DNA of 64,000 nt from Tigriopus japonicus (lineage: Eukaryota > Arthropoda > Copepoda > Harpacticoida > Harpacticidae), in NCBI GenBank assembly GCA_010645155.1, contig CM021314.1:5037460-5101459 (forward strand), read 5' to 3'. A program made the position numbers and the translations under genes. This document shows, piece after piece, positions 13,190 to 25,100 of the stretch (its first letter is position 1; each line of letters begins with the position of its first letter). The notes beneath the pieces are model-generated. The model ran no database searches. It saw only the letters and a list, made by a program, of their open reading frames with translations, and was not told the DNA's origin.

Positions 13190-16100
13190 ATGAATTCGAG
13201 CCTGGACCTTCTGGGACTCAACAAAACCAACTCAATGGGAGAAATTGAATCAACCAAGGAGATTTCCCGATATCAAAGTCATCACATTGGAACTGTGGTG
13301 CTTCTCTGTTTCATTTATGGCCTCATCTCTCTCACGGCTTTTGTGGGAAACGTCTTAGTCCTATGGATTATAGGTTTGGATGCAGCTGAAACGCTTTGTT
13401 TGAAGTAGATTGAATGAAAAAAATCAACCTTTTCAGCCACTGGAAGACGAATGAACACTGTGATCAACCTTTACATTGGAAACCTGGCCTTGGCAGATGT
13501 GATCATCGCGGTTTTTTGCATTCCGTTCCAATTTCAAGCGGCTTTGCTGCAACGTTGGAATCTGCCCGCTTTCATGTGCAAATTGTGCCCATTTCTTCAA
13601 GTAAGTAGATGTGACGATTTGCCGTGGCAGCAATGCCTTGGGGTTTTAGATGTTGAGTCAATCTATTTAGACATTTGGACAATGATCAATAGCGAGCACT
13701 GAGTATTGTTTGTAAAGTCGACATGAACGTATTGGCAATAGAGCATTGTCAAGAAACCGGACATTTTTGTCATCTAGATGGCTTTTGCGCAATTCAACAC
13801 ATTCAAAACTCTTGTTCTCTAAATGAACAACTCACCGTCATCATTTAGGGAGTTGAGTTTCTTTGAAACCCACAAAATGTCAATCTGAGCCCTGCGCCGC
13901 CAGCGCCTCTTATGGTCTTGTTTAAGCAGGATTGCTAGATCGGAATTTTTTACCCAACATTTTGACGAAATAAGTGACATCATTCAACCAACACTGGAGC
14001 CATTTTAGTGACACGTCGCAATTGACAAGATATTATCATCTAGTGAAATATTTCCAAAAGTGGCATCAAAAATTCCAATCTGGCCTCATCGGAGCCTCTG
14101 AGTCCGACCTCAAGAGGCGCTGGCTGCGGAGGGTTTACGCAGACGTTTTATGGGGTACCATCTTGTGGTACACTTGACTGGGTGCTTCTGCAAAATCTGT
14201 GGCCTTAATTTATGAGCATTCAGTATGATTTTTTAAAGATTTTTAAGCATAACTGTTTCGTGTCTGAACTCCAATAAACTTAAAATGGTTAGATATAGTG
14301 GGTAGATGAATGTGGCGCATTTAATAAACAGCAGTCAGAGTTGTTCTCAAGTTCATGGGTTCAACCCCAGGTCTTCTCCCCACCAAATTCCAATTCTTTC
14401 CAGTGGATTGATGTGGAATGGCTCTCTCAACAAACCCAGAATGGATCCCCGTCTAGATGGTCAGAATTGTATTAGAAACCAAAAATGTGCATGGAACAAT
14501 CCAATGAGGCAAGTCCTTGCAGTAAAAATTATTTTCTAGACTCTAGACATGTAGCCATCTAGTGACAAAATTTAAGCTGTGGTTAAGATTGTCCATTGGC
14601 TTTCCATTACCATTCTGAAAAAAATGATTAGTTATTAATTCCATTCCTCAAGTTTCTGAAGCTTCTTAAAAGCAGAAAATTTGATTTCTATTAGAAACAT
14701 CTCGAATTTTTCCGAGCCTTGAAAAAGAAATGCTTAATGATTTGACTTGAAAATTAGAAATCATACCGAGTTTAAAGTGGGCAATACTTTTTTAATCCAT
14801 TTTGGCCGAGCTTCGGCCTTAACATGTTAAACAGCTTTGATTGATTTAAAGAACATGAATTTTACTCTGGTGCTCAAATTCAAAGCGCGTTGTCTCCACT
14901 TCTTGGACATGCAGTTTTAAATACAACTGAAAATTTGAAAATCGGCTCATTTTTTGGAATCTGTGCCTTGACAATCTTTGTTGGCGTCATTCGTTGATCA
15001 TCTCATGAAACCACAGGAGTTCTAAAGATGCTTAATCTAACATATTATTACTGTATGTTAAGGCTTTAAGGAGTTCGATCGTTCGTCTCTTGATTGCCTT
15101 GTTGTTGTGAGTTCAGAGAACTTCAGCAGAACACGTGCGCATTGGATCAGAAAGAGCCTTTTGAAATCCTTATTCTCTATTACAATGAAGTTGAGAGAAA
15201 ATTGACTTCAGAAATACTATCGAAATATTACAAAAAATAGCGATTGAATGTTGCAAATGCCACCCATTTTCATGAAACCGCATCGAAACATGGCATGTTC
15301 CATTTCTGAATAATGTCCTTCCAAAATTGGAATAATTGATGACATGCCCATCAATCAGTATTGTCGGTATACCATGTAGAGAGTTGAGGCTTAATTTGGT
15401 GAGATAAACGATTATTGAGAACGGTTATGAAAGCACGTGATTAAATTCCTGTGCCAAAATTAATTGCCTTATTTTCTATTTCCAAATGTGAAAGCAACTT
15501 TTTGTCGGATTAAAAAAACAGCGGTAAACAAAAGAAAAAAGTTTTATTTTTTAAGGACAAGGTTTAAGGTTTTTAGCCCAAAAAAATGATAATGACTTTT
15601 TGAAAGGGTTTTGCGTTTAAAATTTGTTTGGTTAATTGGGCCGTCTTGAACTTTTTACATCAAAATGCTTCGTTTTGATTGGCTCTCGACGACAAAAACA
15701 AAAAGCAGAAAAATCGAAAAAATGCCATAAATTGTCTTGCACAGGCATTTAAGCGTTCCAAATCTCATTCCATGATCATATCGGCCCCAAAATTTACCCA
15801 CTACCTACAAGTGGCTTCCAATGAAAAGAACTTGCGAAACTTTTCCATCACATCCCAGTTTCATCTTACCTTTTTCAGCATTTAAGCATCAACGCCAGCA
15901 TCTCAACCTTGGTAGTCATCGCGTTGGATCGATATCGAGGAATCATATTTCCCCTGAGAGGAAGCTACTCGAAACTTCGAGCCAAAGCTCTCATTGCCGG
16001 GATCTGGGTGATAAGCATTGCTCAAGCCATTCCAAACTTGATTGTTTATCATGTAAGTTTCGAGAACTTGAGGTTTTTTTAGTTATGCCAAGTTGGTCTG

Positions 16101-19100
16101 ACCCTGGTTTCTGGATAATCAAATCATAATCTCATCTTGGTTTTCAATTTCACTCATACTCTTGCTTAGTTTCATGTGATATATCCGTCCAGGTTTTCAG
16201 AACTCATCGTTTAGGTGAGGTACTGAATTTTAAAACCCATTATCAGATATCAATTCGATTTGACATGTCGTTTTTGAGAATATTAATATGATTGAGTAAT
16301 CATATCTCCTCTCTGGATTATACCGTAGACGCAGCGAGGTGTTCCGAATAACCAATTCTTTTCATTTTTTGGATTAGATTTTTGTTTGTAAAAAAACTGT
16401 CAATTTTGGCAAATCTCGATATGTACTTTGTGAAAAGACGTCGATTCGCACGTGGTTCCATCCATATCAGTTTTCTTGTTAGAGAACAAACACTGACCAA
16501 AGTTGTCTCAAATTCCAGACAGAAAAGGTCCCATGTTAGGTGCACTATTGCCGGTAGCTCAAGTATTCCTAAATAAATATTACCTGAGATATTACTTGGA
16601 TGTATCAACCCCACCAACGACTCTCATTCGGCTTTTCCTTGCATTTCATATTGCCCATTCTGGCACAAAGTGACATGAAAACAATAAGGATTCTTGTAAC
16701 GACGGATAACTTCTTAAGGTACCAATAGGCTTTAGAGTAGGAAGTCAGCAAGCAACGGGTCGCGGCCCCCTATGTGGCCCAAGAGCTCTGAAGCAATTCC
16801 ATATTAGTGGGCCCGAACCCCATCCATAGTACTTTATTGGTGGGTCAGAGCTCTGTGACCGTTAATTTGTGGGCCCATGTACCAAGTAGCTTCAGTTGGG
16901 CGGGCGTTAACCCCAAAGATGTTGCCCGACCCCTGCCTCAGAGTTTAATGATTCAGAATTGTTAGCCTGATTTGATTTTGTTATACTTAACGTTTTTGAA
17001 ACATTTTTTTATGTTATTGCATGTTCATTTTTCCTTTTTTGAGGAAATTCGCATGATGTCAGCTTATGTTGCTTCAGTTCATTACATGTTTTGAGATTTT
17101 TGTTTAATTTGCAAATTCCTCATTTTGGGCCCACTTCATTTTGTTCCTTCATCTCGGTGGTCAATTGCAGTGATATCTTCGTTTTTGAGCTTCATTTTTG
17201 ATTTTGATACAAAAAGTGTTTACTTCGCTATCTTGTTCAACAATTTTGCATGCGAAGGGCAAACTCCTAAATTCGTTCATTTTGCAAAATGTTTTTGTTC
17301 ACATTTTAGGATCTTAAAAGCATTAAATGTGATTCAAATAAAGGATTCACTTGGATGAAGACCTTCAAAAATGCCTTTACACTCTGACAAGAAAGTTTGT
17401 CGTAATTTTTGATTGAAATATTTTCACAATGTAAGAATGGATTTGAGTGATCTAACATCCAATCTGTCCCTAACTAGTCTCTCTATCATTGAAAATGATA
17501 TTTGTTGTGCTATCGACCAAATTGGAAGGTTTGGATCGAAATTTGAGTCTTTCCTTTACCTAAAATTTTGATGAACGGCCGTTTGAATTGCGCCGGACGT
17601 TAAAATTTCAATTTTCAGGTGTTTTTCAGGTGTTCCCTTTCTCCAGGAATGTGTAAAATTTTATTCCCGCCATTCACTGTCTTATACAATGGTTTCAAAC
17701 GAGAAAGAAGCCGCATGAGGAAAACACCGGACTTCAAAGTGATACTTGTTGTTCTAGCTATAGTGCTTTAGCTCTAGCAATAATTTCCCCACTTGTTTAT
17801 CTTAAAATACATTAAGATATTTGGATTCAAAGTATTATTACACCTGGTCACAACTTTCGTGTCAAGGTGTAGTTACTTCCTTGGAACTTTACTTTGTGGG
17901 TGGGGTTGAAACCAGAGACAAAAGCTCCAACTATACAGTAGTTACTTTTGAAACCTTACGACTCACTAAAACACGAACCTTAGAGGATGAAAGCATATCT
18001 TTGTGAAGAGGTACTCCGATTGTCATGAAATTTGGGAAATTAAATTTGCATCAAGTGAGTGCAGTGCTTTCATCTTTCCGCGGAGATGGACTTGGATCAA
18101 ACAGAATGCATGTTTTGATTTGTTACTCAATCAAACACGACTCAAAACAATGTTTTTTGCCCAAAGTTAACTGAACAAATTTCTATGTTAAGTCAATTCA
18201 TTTTGAGATTTCTCTGCAAAAACTTGACGGATGCAAACTTTATGCAAGCTTGTTCCATCGAGCTGAAAATTAGCAGGCATTTTTGTCCTACTTACCACAG
18301 CTTCAATGAACAGATTTTTTAAAGGTTGCAGTTTCAGGTATTTCGGTACCATTTGCAGTGTGCTTTGAGAGAGTTTTGACTCCGAGTTCTTCGGTTGAGT
18401 TGAAAATTGAAAGGCATCGGTCGCAAGTTGACGCACCTAATTCAAATTGCGCGAGTATACCGATGACCCTTAGAAATACGAAAGTTTTCAATATTTGTTT
18501 ATGGGCAGCTTTAAACACTAGTTGTACTATTTTAATACTTGTGTGTCATCATTTGACTGTATAATCTTAGACGATGGAAACAAAACAGTTGGTCGTGAGT
18601 AAAAACATTGAGAAAAGTGGCTTGACTGGTTTGATGCTCGCCCAAAACCCCGTTTATCCAATAGCAATGATTGTGGGATGACACTTGGCCACCGTTCCAT
18701 GTATTCAATGTTCACTTTTTGATGGACCACGTCCAAGGAAGGCAGACAATGGCATTCAGATATTAATTATTTTGATGGCATTCCATGTTCAGCAGTGCTA
18801 CACCATTGACTTAAGTCTTGGGAAGAATATAATTCAAAAACTAAAATCCACCCTCATGAAAAATAAGAGAAATAGCCAGTTTAGTTATGGCATGGTTTTA
18901 ATCCTTCCCCCTAATCCAAATCATGAGAAGGGTGTCTTCTTTATGTTAAATATGTGGGGCCCTAGATTATGGACCCTACAATTCATCCAAATGGTTCCAA
19001 TGACGTCATAACAGAACAACCGAAAGTCCCATTTCTGTTGATCAAGTGATTCAGCTGATGCGTAATGTTTCTCCTTACCATGGACATGTAATATTTCTTA

Positions 19101-22100
19101 AATATCTTTTTATAATTTTTACCGGATCTGACTTCACTTGTGATGTGTTTCGAACTGGGAGTGCTGCCATTTTTGACTCGGAGGTTTATCTATCGCTGTT
19201 AAAAAGGGCAGGATTTATAGAACTTTTTTGAAAAGACCTAATCAGGGATCAATTTGGCAACACTCGAACTCGTTCGATTTCGAGTTCCAGCCATAGTTAT
19301 AGAAATGGATTTCGAGTTTGCAGTGCTGGCATATTTTATGGCAGATATGGTTTATTGCCTGTTGAAAAGTTTATTTGTGGTTGGCTTTTTGGCCCTAAAA
19401 ACTAAAATGGCAAAACTCTGCCAAAAAATCCAACTCGAAACACATCTCTGGAGACTTTGCCCTTGTTCCTGAAGACAGATATTTAAGCTTCCAAATAACT
19501 CCATCACACCACCTATTGAGTTAACCAAATTCAATCCTTAAGCTTAAGCAAAATTAATGTAAGCCCAAATTAACCTAATTTTAACCTGAACTTTCAGGCC
19601 CATGCCTAATTTAATCCAATTGCAATTTGATCTTAACCTTTTTATAACCCTAATCTAAACAAATGTAATTGTGGCCCAATTCTAACCCGTAGTATCCTTA
19701 ATTATTTCTAAAGATATTGTTTTATTCAAAACCAACCCAACTCCTACCAAAAATACTTTATTTAAACCCAATCTAATTGTCCTATCTTGAAAATTTATAT
19801 CTTAACAAACCTAGTTTTAGATAACCTGATTAATTCCTAACCTAAACCAATTTAAGCCTAAAACAAGCAATCCGGCTATTTTTACAATGTAGGAGATTGC
19901 TTGCCAAACTGAGAATTTTTGTCTGATAATGTTTTATAGAAGACAAAAGTCGTCATTTAAATTTGACGCTTATGTTGGTCACAAAACCTATCAATCAATG
20001 CTTTGAAAGGTAAGAGAAATTTTGGAGTAAAAGCAAAATAGAAAACTCTTCCTTTTCCCTGCTTTTTCTCAATTTTGAAGCAAAGAAAAAATATCGTTTT
20101 AATGGGAGGAAGGATGCTCTTCAAGTTTCTTTCACTTGTCAAATTTAAAGTCAAAACATCCAAAAAAGCAGACAAAGAAGTAGTGTGCTTCTGTTTTAGA
20201 GGTCCTTTCTCAATCTAGATTTTTATTAGACAAAATGAATGTATGTTCATTAACTAATTGTATATTGTTCTTATGAGAGATTTTATCCTGTGTTACACCA
20301 TCCCTGAGTTTATTTATCATGTCCATTAGGTTGCCTTAAAAGTTTTGATTGCAATTTAAAAGATAGATATCAAACTGCATGAGTTGGCAATACAAATTGA
20401 TAATTCGTGATTTCGTGGGCAAAAGAAAAACAGACATTTTTCAATTTCTTACGATCTACCTTCTTTTCAAACTTCCTCCGCGCCTATGAGGTCATCGGAA
20501 CTACAGTTCTACAAGAAGAAAAAGAAGACAGAAAAGTCACTCTAGTTAGGTCAGTGGAGATTTATTTTGAGCTCATTTCAGCAGTCCAGCAGCAAGGGTG
20601 CCAGGTGAATTTATTTTTTATGCATTGCTCTTGTTCGAGCATAGCAGTCGAGAGAGCAATTCCACCACTGACTCCCTGAAATTGCAAATTCCAGTTTTGA
20701 ATCACGCAACTAGTTGTGCTCAATGTCAAATCCCATCCCACACACAGTGCAAGCTTGTTGAATCACGAACAATTTGGGAGTGACATATCTGTGTATATAG
20801 AACTGTAATCGGAACCATTCTGTTGAATCGTAGGGTCCATAGTCTTGATTATTGTTTTCGTTGTGATTATTGTTTTCGTTGTGTCTCTGTACTAAATTTT
20901 GTAATTAGGTGCTCCTTGGCCACTTTCTGGATTTGAGTTTAATTGGCTGTATGAGTATCACAACAACATCTCAAGAAAGGCCAAGGATTTTCAAGAAATA
21001 AGTTGCTTATTTTGTGGAAGTGATTTTCACATCCTGTATATCTTAGATGATTTCTTCAGATCAGAGTGGTACATCTAAGCAATAGTTTTGTGACAGATTG
21101 GTCAATTTCCTTGTAGATCATGTGCCATTCTGCAAATTACTTTTTTTCCTGCAAAAAGTCCTCCATGCCAGGGCTACAATCACCAAATGAGCAATATTGT
21201 GATGGCCTTCCACTTTAAATAGTGTGATCTGTATTAGCAAAAATATGCATGGAGTAAAGTGCCCTGCAGTGATTGAGTGTAGAAGATACATACATATTGT
21301 AACACAAATTTAGGCACAATGATTAATTTGTTGACAATTCAGCAATCAACGATTTTGAGGCAATTTCTTGAGCCTTGACAATGTGATCAGTCTAGGGCCA
21401 CCAAATAATTGCAAATTACATTTTTTTTTGCAAATCTTATCTCTCGTCCTTTTCCTCTTTTTCCTCTTTTCTCTTTTGTGTTGCAGATTGGCTCCTGTTA
21501 CACATATCTCTATCATTTTTTTGCCCAGGTTCTGGTGAAAACAAGCAATGGCTTATCCAGAATCTGAGGAATATAGTGTATGTATTTGTTCGTGCAACTG
21601 AGCGAACAAAAAACAATCATTCCTGAATAAAAAAATCATCAATCATTATCATCAATTATCAAAATCCTAACCAGTTGCCTGGCACTTTGGCACAAATAAG
21701 GGGGAGAAATTTGATAAGTTTCGCATTTTGGCATTAGAAGCCAAAAAAGCCGGTGTCACGGTGTCGACACTGTCTTCTCGCCCAACCTATCTCGAGGAAC
21801 ATTGATGTACTATACCCCATATGTTCAGGAGAAACCTTGTTCTGTTTTCTGTCTAAGCAATCAAATAAAATGGGCCTCATCCAAAATTGTTGGTTTGGAT
21901 TTGTTTCCCCTCTACTCTTGGCACAGAGTAGACAAGGGGTGATGCGATGAAGTCACTTAAGGCAAGGTTAGACAATTTTGAAATGCTTTGCAATATGAAC
22001 TCTTTCTTCAAAGACTGGAAGGAGAGAGGGAAACCAACCCTGAAAGTGTGCCCAAATTGACTTTGAGCAGAAACAAGCTGCTCCCAGGGACAAGGCTGAG

Positions 22101-25100
22101 CATAGATATTTAGACATCTGGATGTCTTACGACCGACCGCTTGGTTGTTAAAACAGTACAATGAACGGTCACTTGGGAATTGGGTAAGCACAGTGAGAAA
22201 AAGGTTGCTGATTTTGTGCTCCGTTGTGTTGCGCCAACCTTTTCTGGTGATTCTGTTATTTCCTGTTCTGCACTCGACCAAATATTTCAAACGGTCAGTT
22301 GCTCCGCAACAAACGGTCGAGAATGAGATGCGAACGTAGAATTTTAGTGAAGCAATGAGACACCAGAGGCCACGACGGTGCTGCGGAGTAAACATACAGG
22401 CCCAGCTGATGATTACTGAGCTTCTCTCATTGATCACAAACCGGTTTGTTGTACTTTGTTTGTTTGTTTTGTTTGTTTGTTGAGGAGTCAGAACGCAGCT
22501 TCGCAGCTGCGATCTGATAGAGGCTGTCCGCCATATGGGGATATTGCCGCTCCACTTGGACAAGCTAACAAGCAAGCATTAATTTTTACCTCACCCTCGG
22601 GAATGACCCCAGGTTCGCCCATTTAAGCCGTCAAGGGCCGTGACTTCTGCATGTAACTTATTACCACAGGTCACTAGGACTCGGCAAGCCCGGGATCGAA
22701 CCGGGGCTTGCCTAGTATTTGGCATTGAAAGACAGTTCAATGCTAAATTTTGACTCCGAAGAGTTGAGTTTGGAAAGTTGTGTGTTGCATTTGAAAGACG
22801 GTTCAAATGCTAAATTTTGACTCCGAAGAGTTGAGTTTTGAGGGTGGCAGTCAGCCGGGATCGAACCCCAGCCATCTGCACGACAAACCGACGCAGTACG
22901 CACTACGCCATGCCTCACCCCTGAGGTTTGATGTACTATTTTGCCAAATAAGCGGTCGCTCCTGAGACATCTAGTAGTCTACATATCTATGGTTGAGGCA
23001 AGAGTGCTTGCTGACGGTATTTCACCTACATAATGGGAGGCAGATATCCAGTAGCTTGCCAAGTCAATAGTAATCTACGCATAACATAATAAAGATGAAC
23101 CATTCCCCAGTTGTTGACAACTTTGACCCAAAACACAACCAAGTTTTAAAGGTTCGTACTTGGCAGAAAGCTTGTACTTGGTTTTGAAACTGAGAGAAGG
23201 CCAAAGACAACAAAGCAATCAAGGAACTGGTCCTTTTGACATAACTCCTCCCTGGTCTCACAATTCATACTTCACCCTTGCGAACTTGTATTCTCGAGTT
23301 TCTTGTGGGGAATATTGCAACCAACTCAGAAAGCATTTCAATTCCCAACCGTACAACGGTTGGTTACGATGCTTCCAACTTCGTTTGTGCTTCCCATTTC
23401 GCACAGTTCACACAGAGATTGTTTATTACAAAAGTATGCAAACACTATTTCAAATTTGTCGAAAATACGAAATACCTACTGATGAAAGATCAAATGCAAG
23501 GAGGAACAAGCTAATCGTATGTTTTCAAGTTCAAGACGAACTTCAATAACCCACAGATTTTCGCCAATGCGGCATGCTTTTTCTATCGGAGATAAATTTT
23601 CACATATAGCTGACCAAGAATCACATAACTTTTACTTTAATTTCCGAAGATTATGTATTTCCCCAAGTGTGATCAAAATGCAGCAGAGCTACAACATGGA
23701 AATATGCTTAGGTCTTTATCTCTTAATTAGATTGTTCATGATTTGCAAAATGGCCAAATTTTGAAAGCCAATAACATTTCAGACTGATCCATTAAGGAAT
23801 TATGCAAGTTGATAATAAAGCTGAATTTACAGTTATTCAAAGTTATTCTTAGTGTTATTAAATTGACAAGTGCAAAACAGCTTCTACATTTAGAGGGTGA
23901 TCAGCTTTAAGATTTGAACATCTCCTTTATGTTTTGATTTCAACAGGCTGACCGCACATGAATGGTCAAGACGAGCTTGATGAAAGAAGTAGAGTAGTAG
24001 AGAATTCAAATCCTTAATTCTGGCAAGTTGCTTGTATTGTTTTTCTCTTTATTTAGATATTGCTGCTCAATCTGCTAACGCAAAGTCAATCCACGAATTA
24101 TACCCAATCCACCTCTTCATGTGGTCATAATCAATTCTGGTTGTAATAAGAAAATCAGTTTCTATTAGTAGAACAGATAGAGATAGAGTAGACCGGGTCA
24201 ACTTCAAAAGTGGCCTACCAAACAATAAGGGGGATGGGACAGGTCTAGCTTGTCAGATCGATTTGAATATGTGCAATTAAACCACTTCTTATATGATTTT
24301 CAACGTTTTGCTTTCATTTCCACTTTTAGGTAAGACAATTTCAAAACTCTAATGGAGAAAAAGGTTGTATTCTCGATAAGTCTTTGATATCCAATGAGAC
24401 GTGGCGAGATTACAACTTGTATATGGTGATGCTTCAGTATGTGATTCCAGTGGTTGTCATTTCCCTGACTTACGGTCATATGGCTCTGGTCAGTTCTCGT
24501 TTTCAAATCTATTTTTAGCGAGTTATTATTCAACGTATTTTTGTTTCTAGGCTCTCTGGGGGGTTCAAACACCGGGAGAGGCCCACGATCAAAGGGATTT
24601 GGCCATATTGGCCAATAAAAAGAAGGTAGGCTCAATCACACGCACAAGAGAGGACACAAAACAAACAGGGTGCCCGAACTTGCTTAAAATTTAACCTTTT
24701 TATGGATATCCTGTGAAGTTTTGGGACCAAAAAAACTAAACAGTTGATCGCCTTGGATGATGAAAGCAAAAACCATGATGCTGCAATAATCACCAGATAT
24801 TAACCAGATGGCAATAAATATTTTTGGAAGATTTAGAACTACTTTTTAAATTAGATTTAAAGGTCCTTGGAAAGGCATGTTTTCACACCCAAAAAAAAAC
24901 ATATTTTTTTCATTCAGTTGAATGAATATTTGTCTTATCATGCTTTTCTTCTACCTTTCAAAACAAACCACTTCTCGTGTAACAAAATGAAAATCTGGTC
25001 TCTATGTGAAACAAAAAATCTCATAGAAATATAATTGCCATTTGAGCATTTTTGCGCAATTTTTGAGCATTTTGTCAGAAAATAAGCGACGTCCTAAGCA

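Noticed and set aside
18957..20852. Inverted words GGACCCTAC and GTAGGGTCC about 1.9 kb apart, as ends of a transposon
   Set aside because: The match is short and does not extend into arms, and no target duplication is present.
21877..22575. 232-residue minus-strand frame
   Set aside because: It covers a dispersed repeat, has no recognisable domain, and is not conserved as a frame in the repeat's second copy.
22681..22716. Possible tRNA gene fragment with B box GGTTCGATCCC
   Set aside because: It lacks an A box at the right distance and a complete cloverleaf, and lies inside a SINE cluster.
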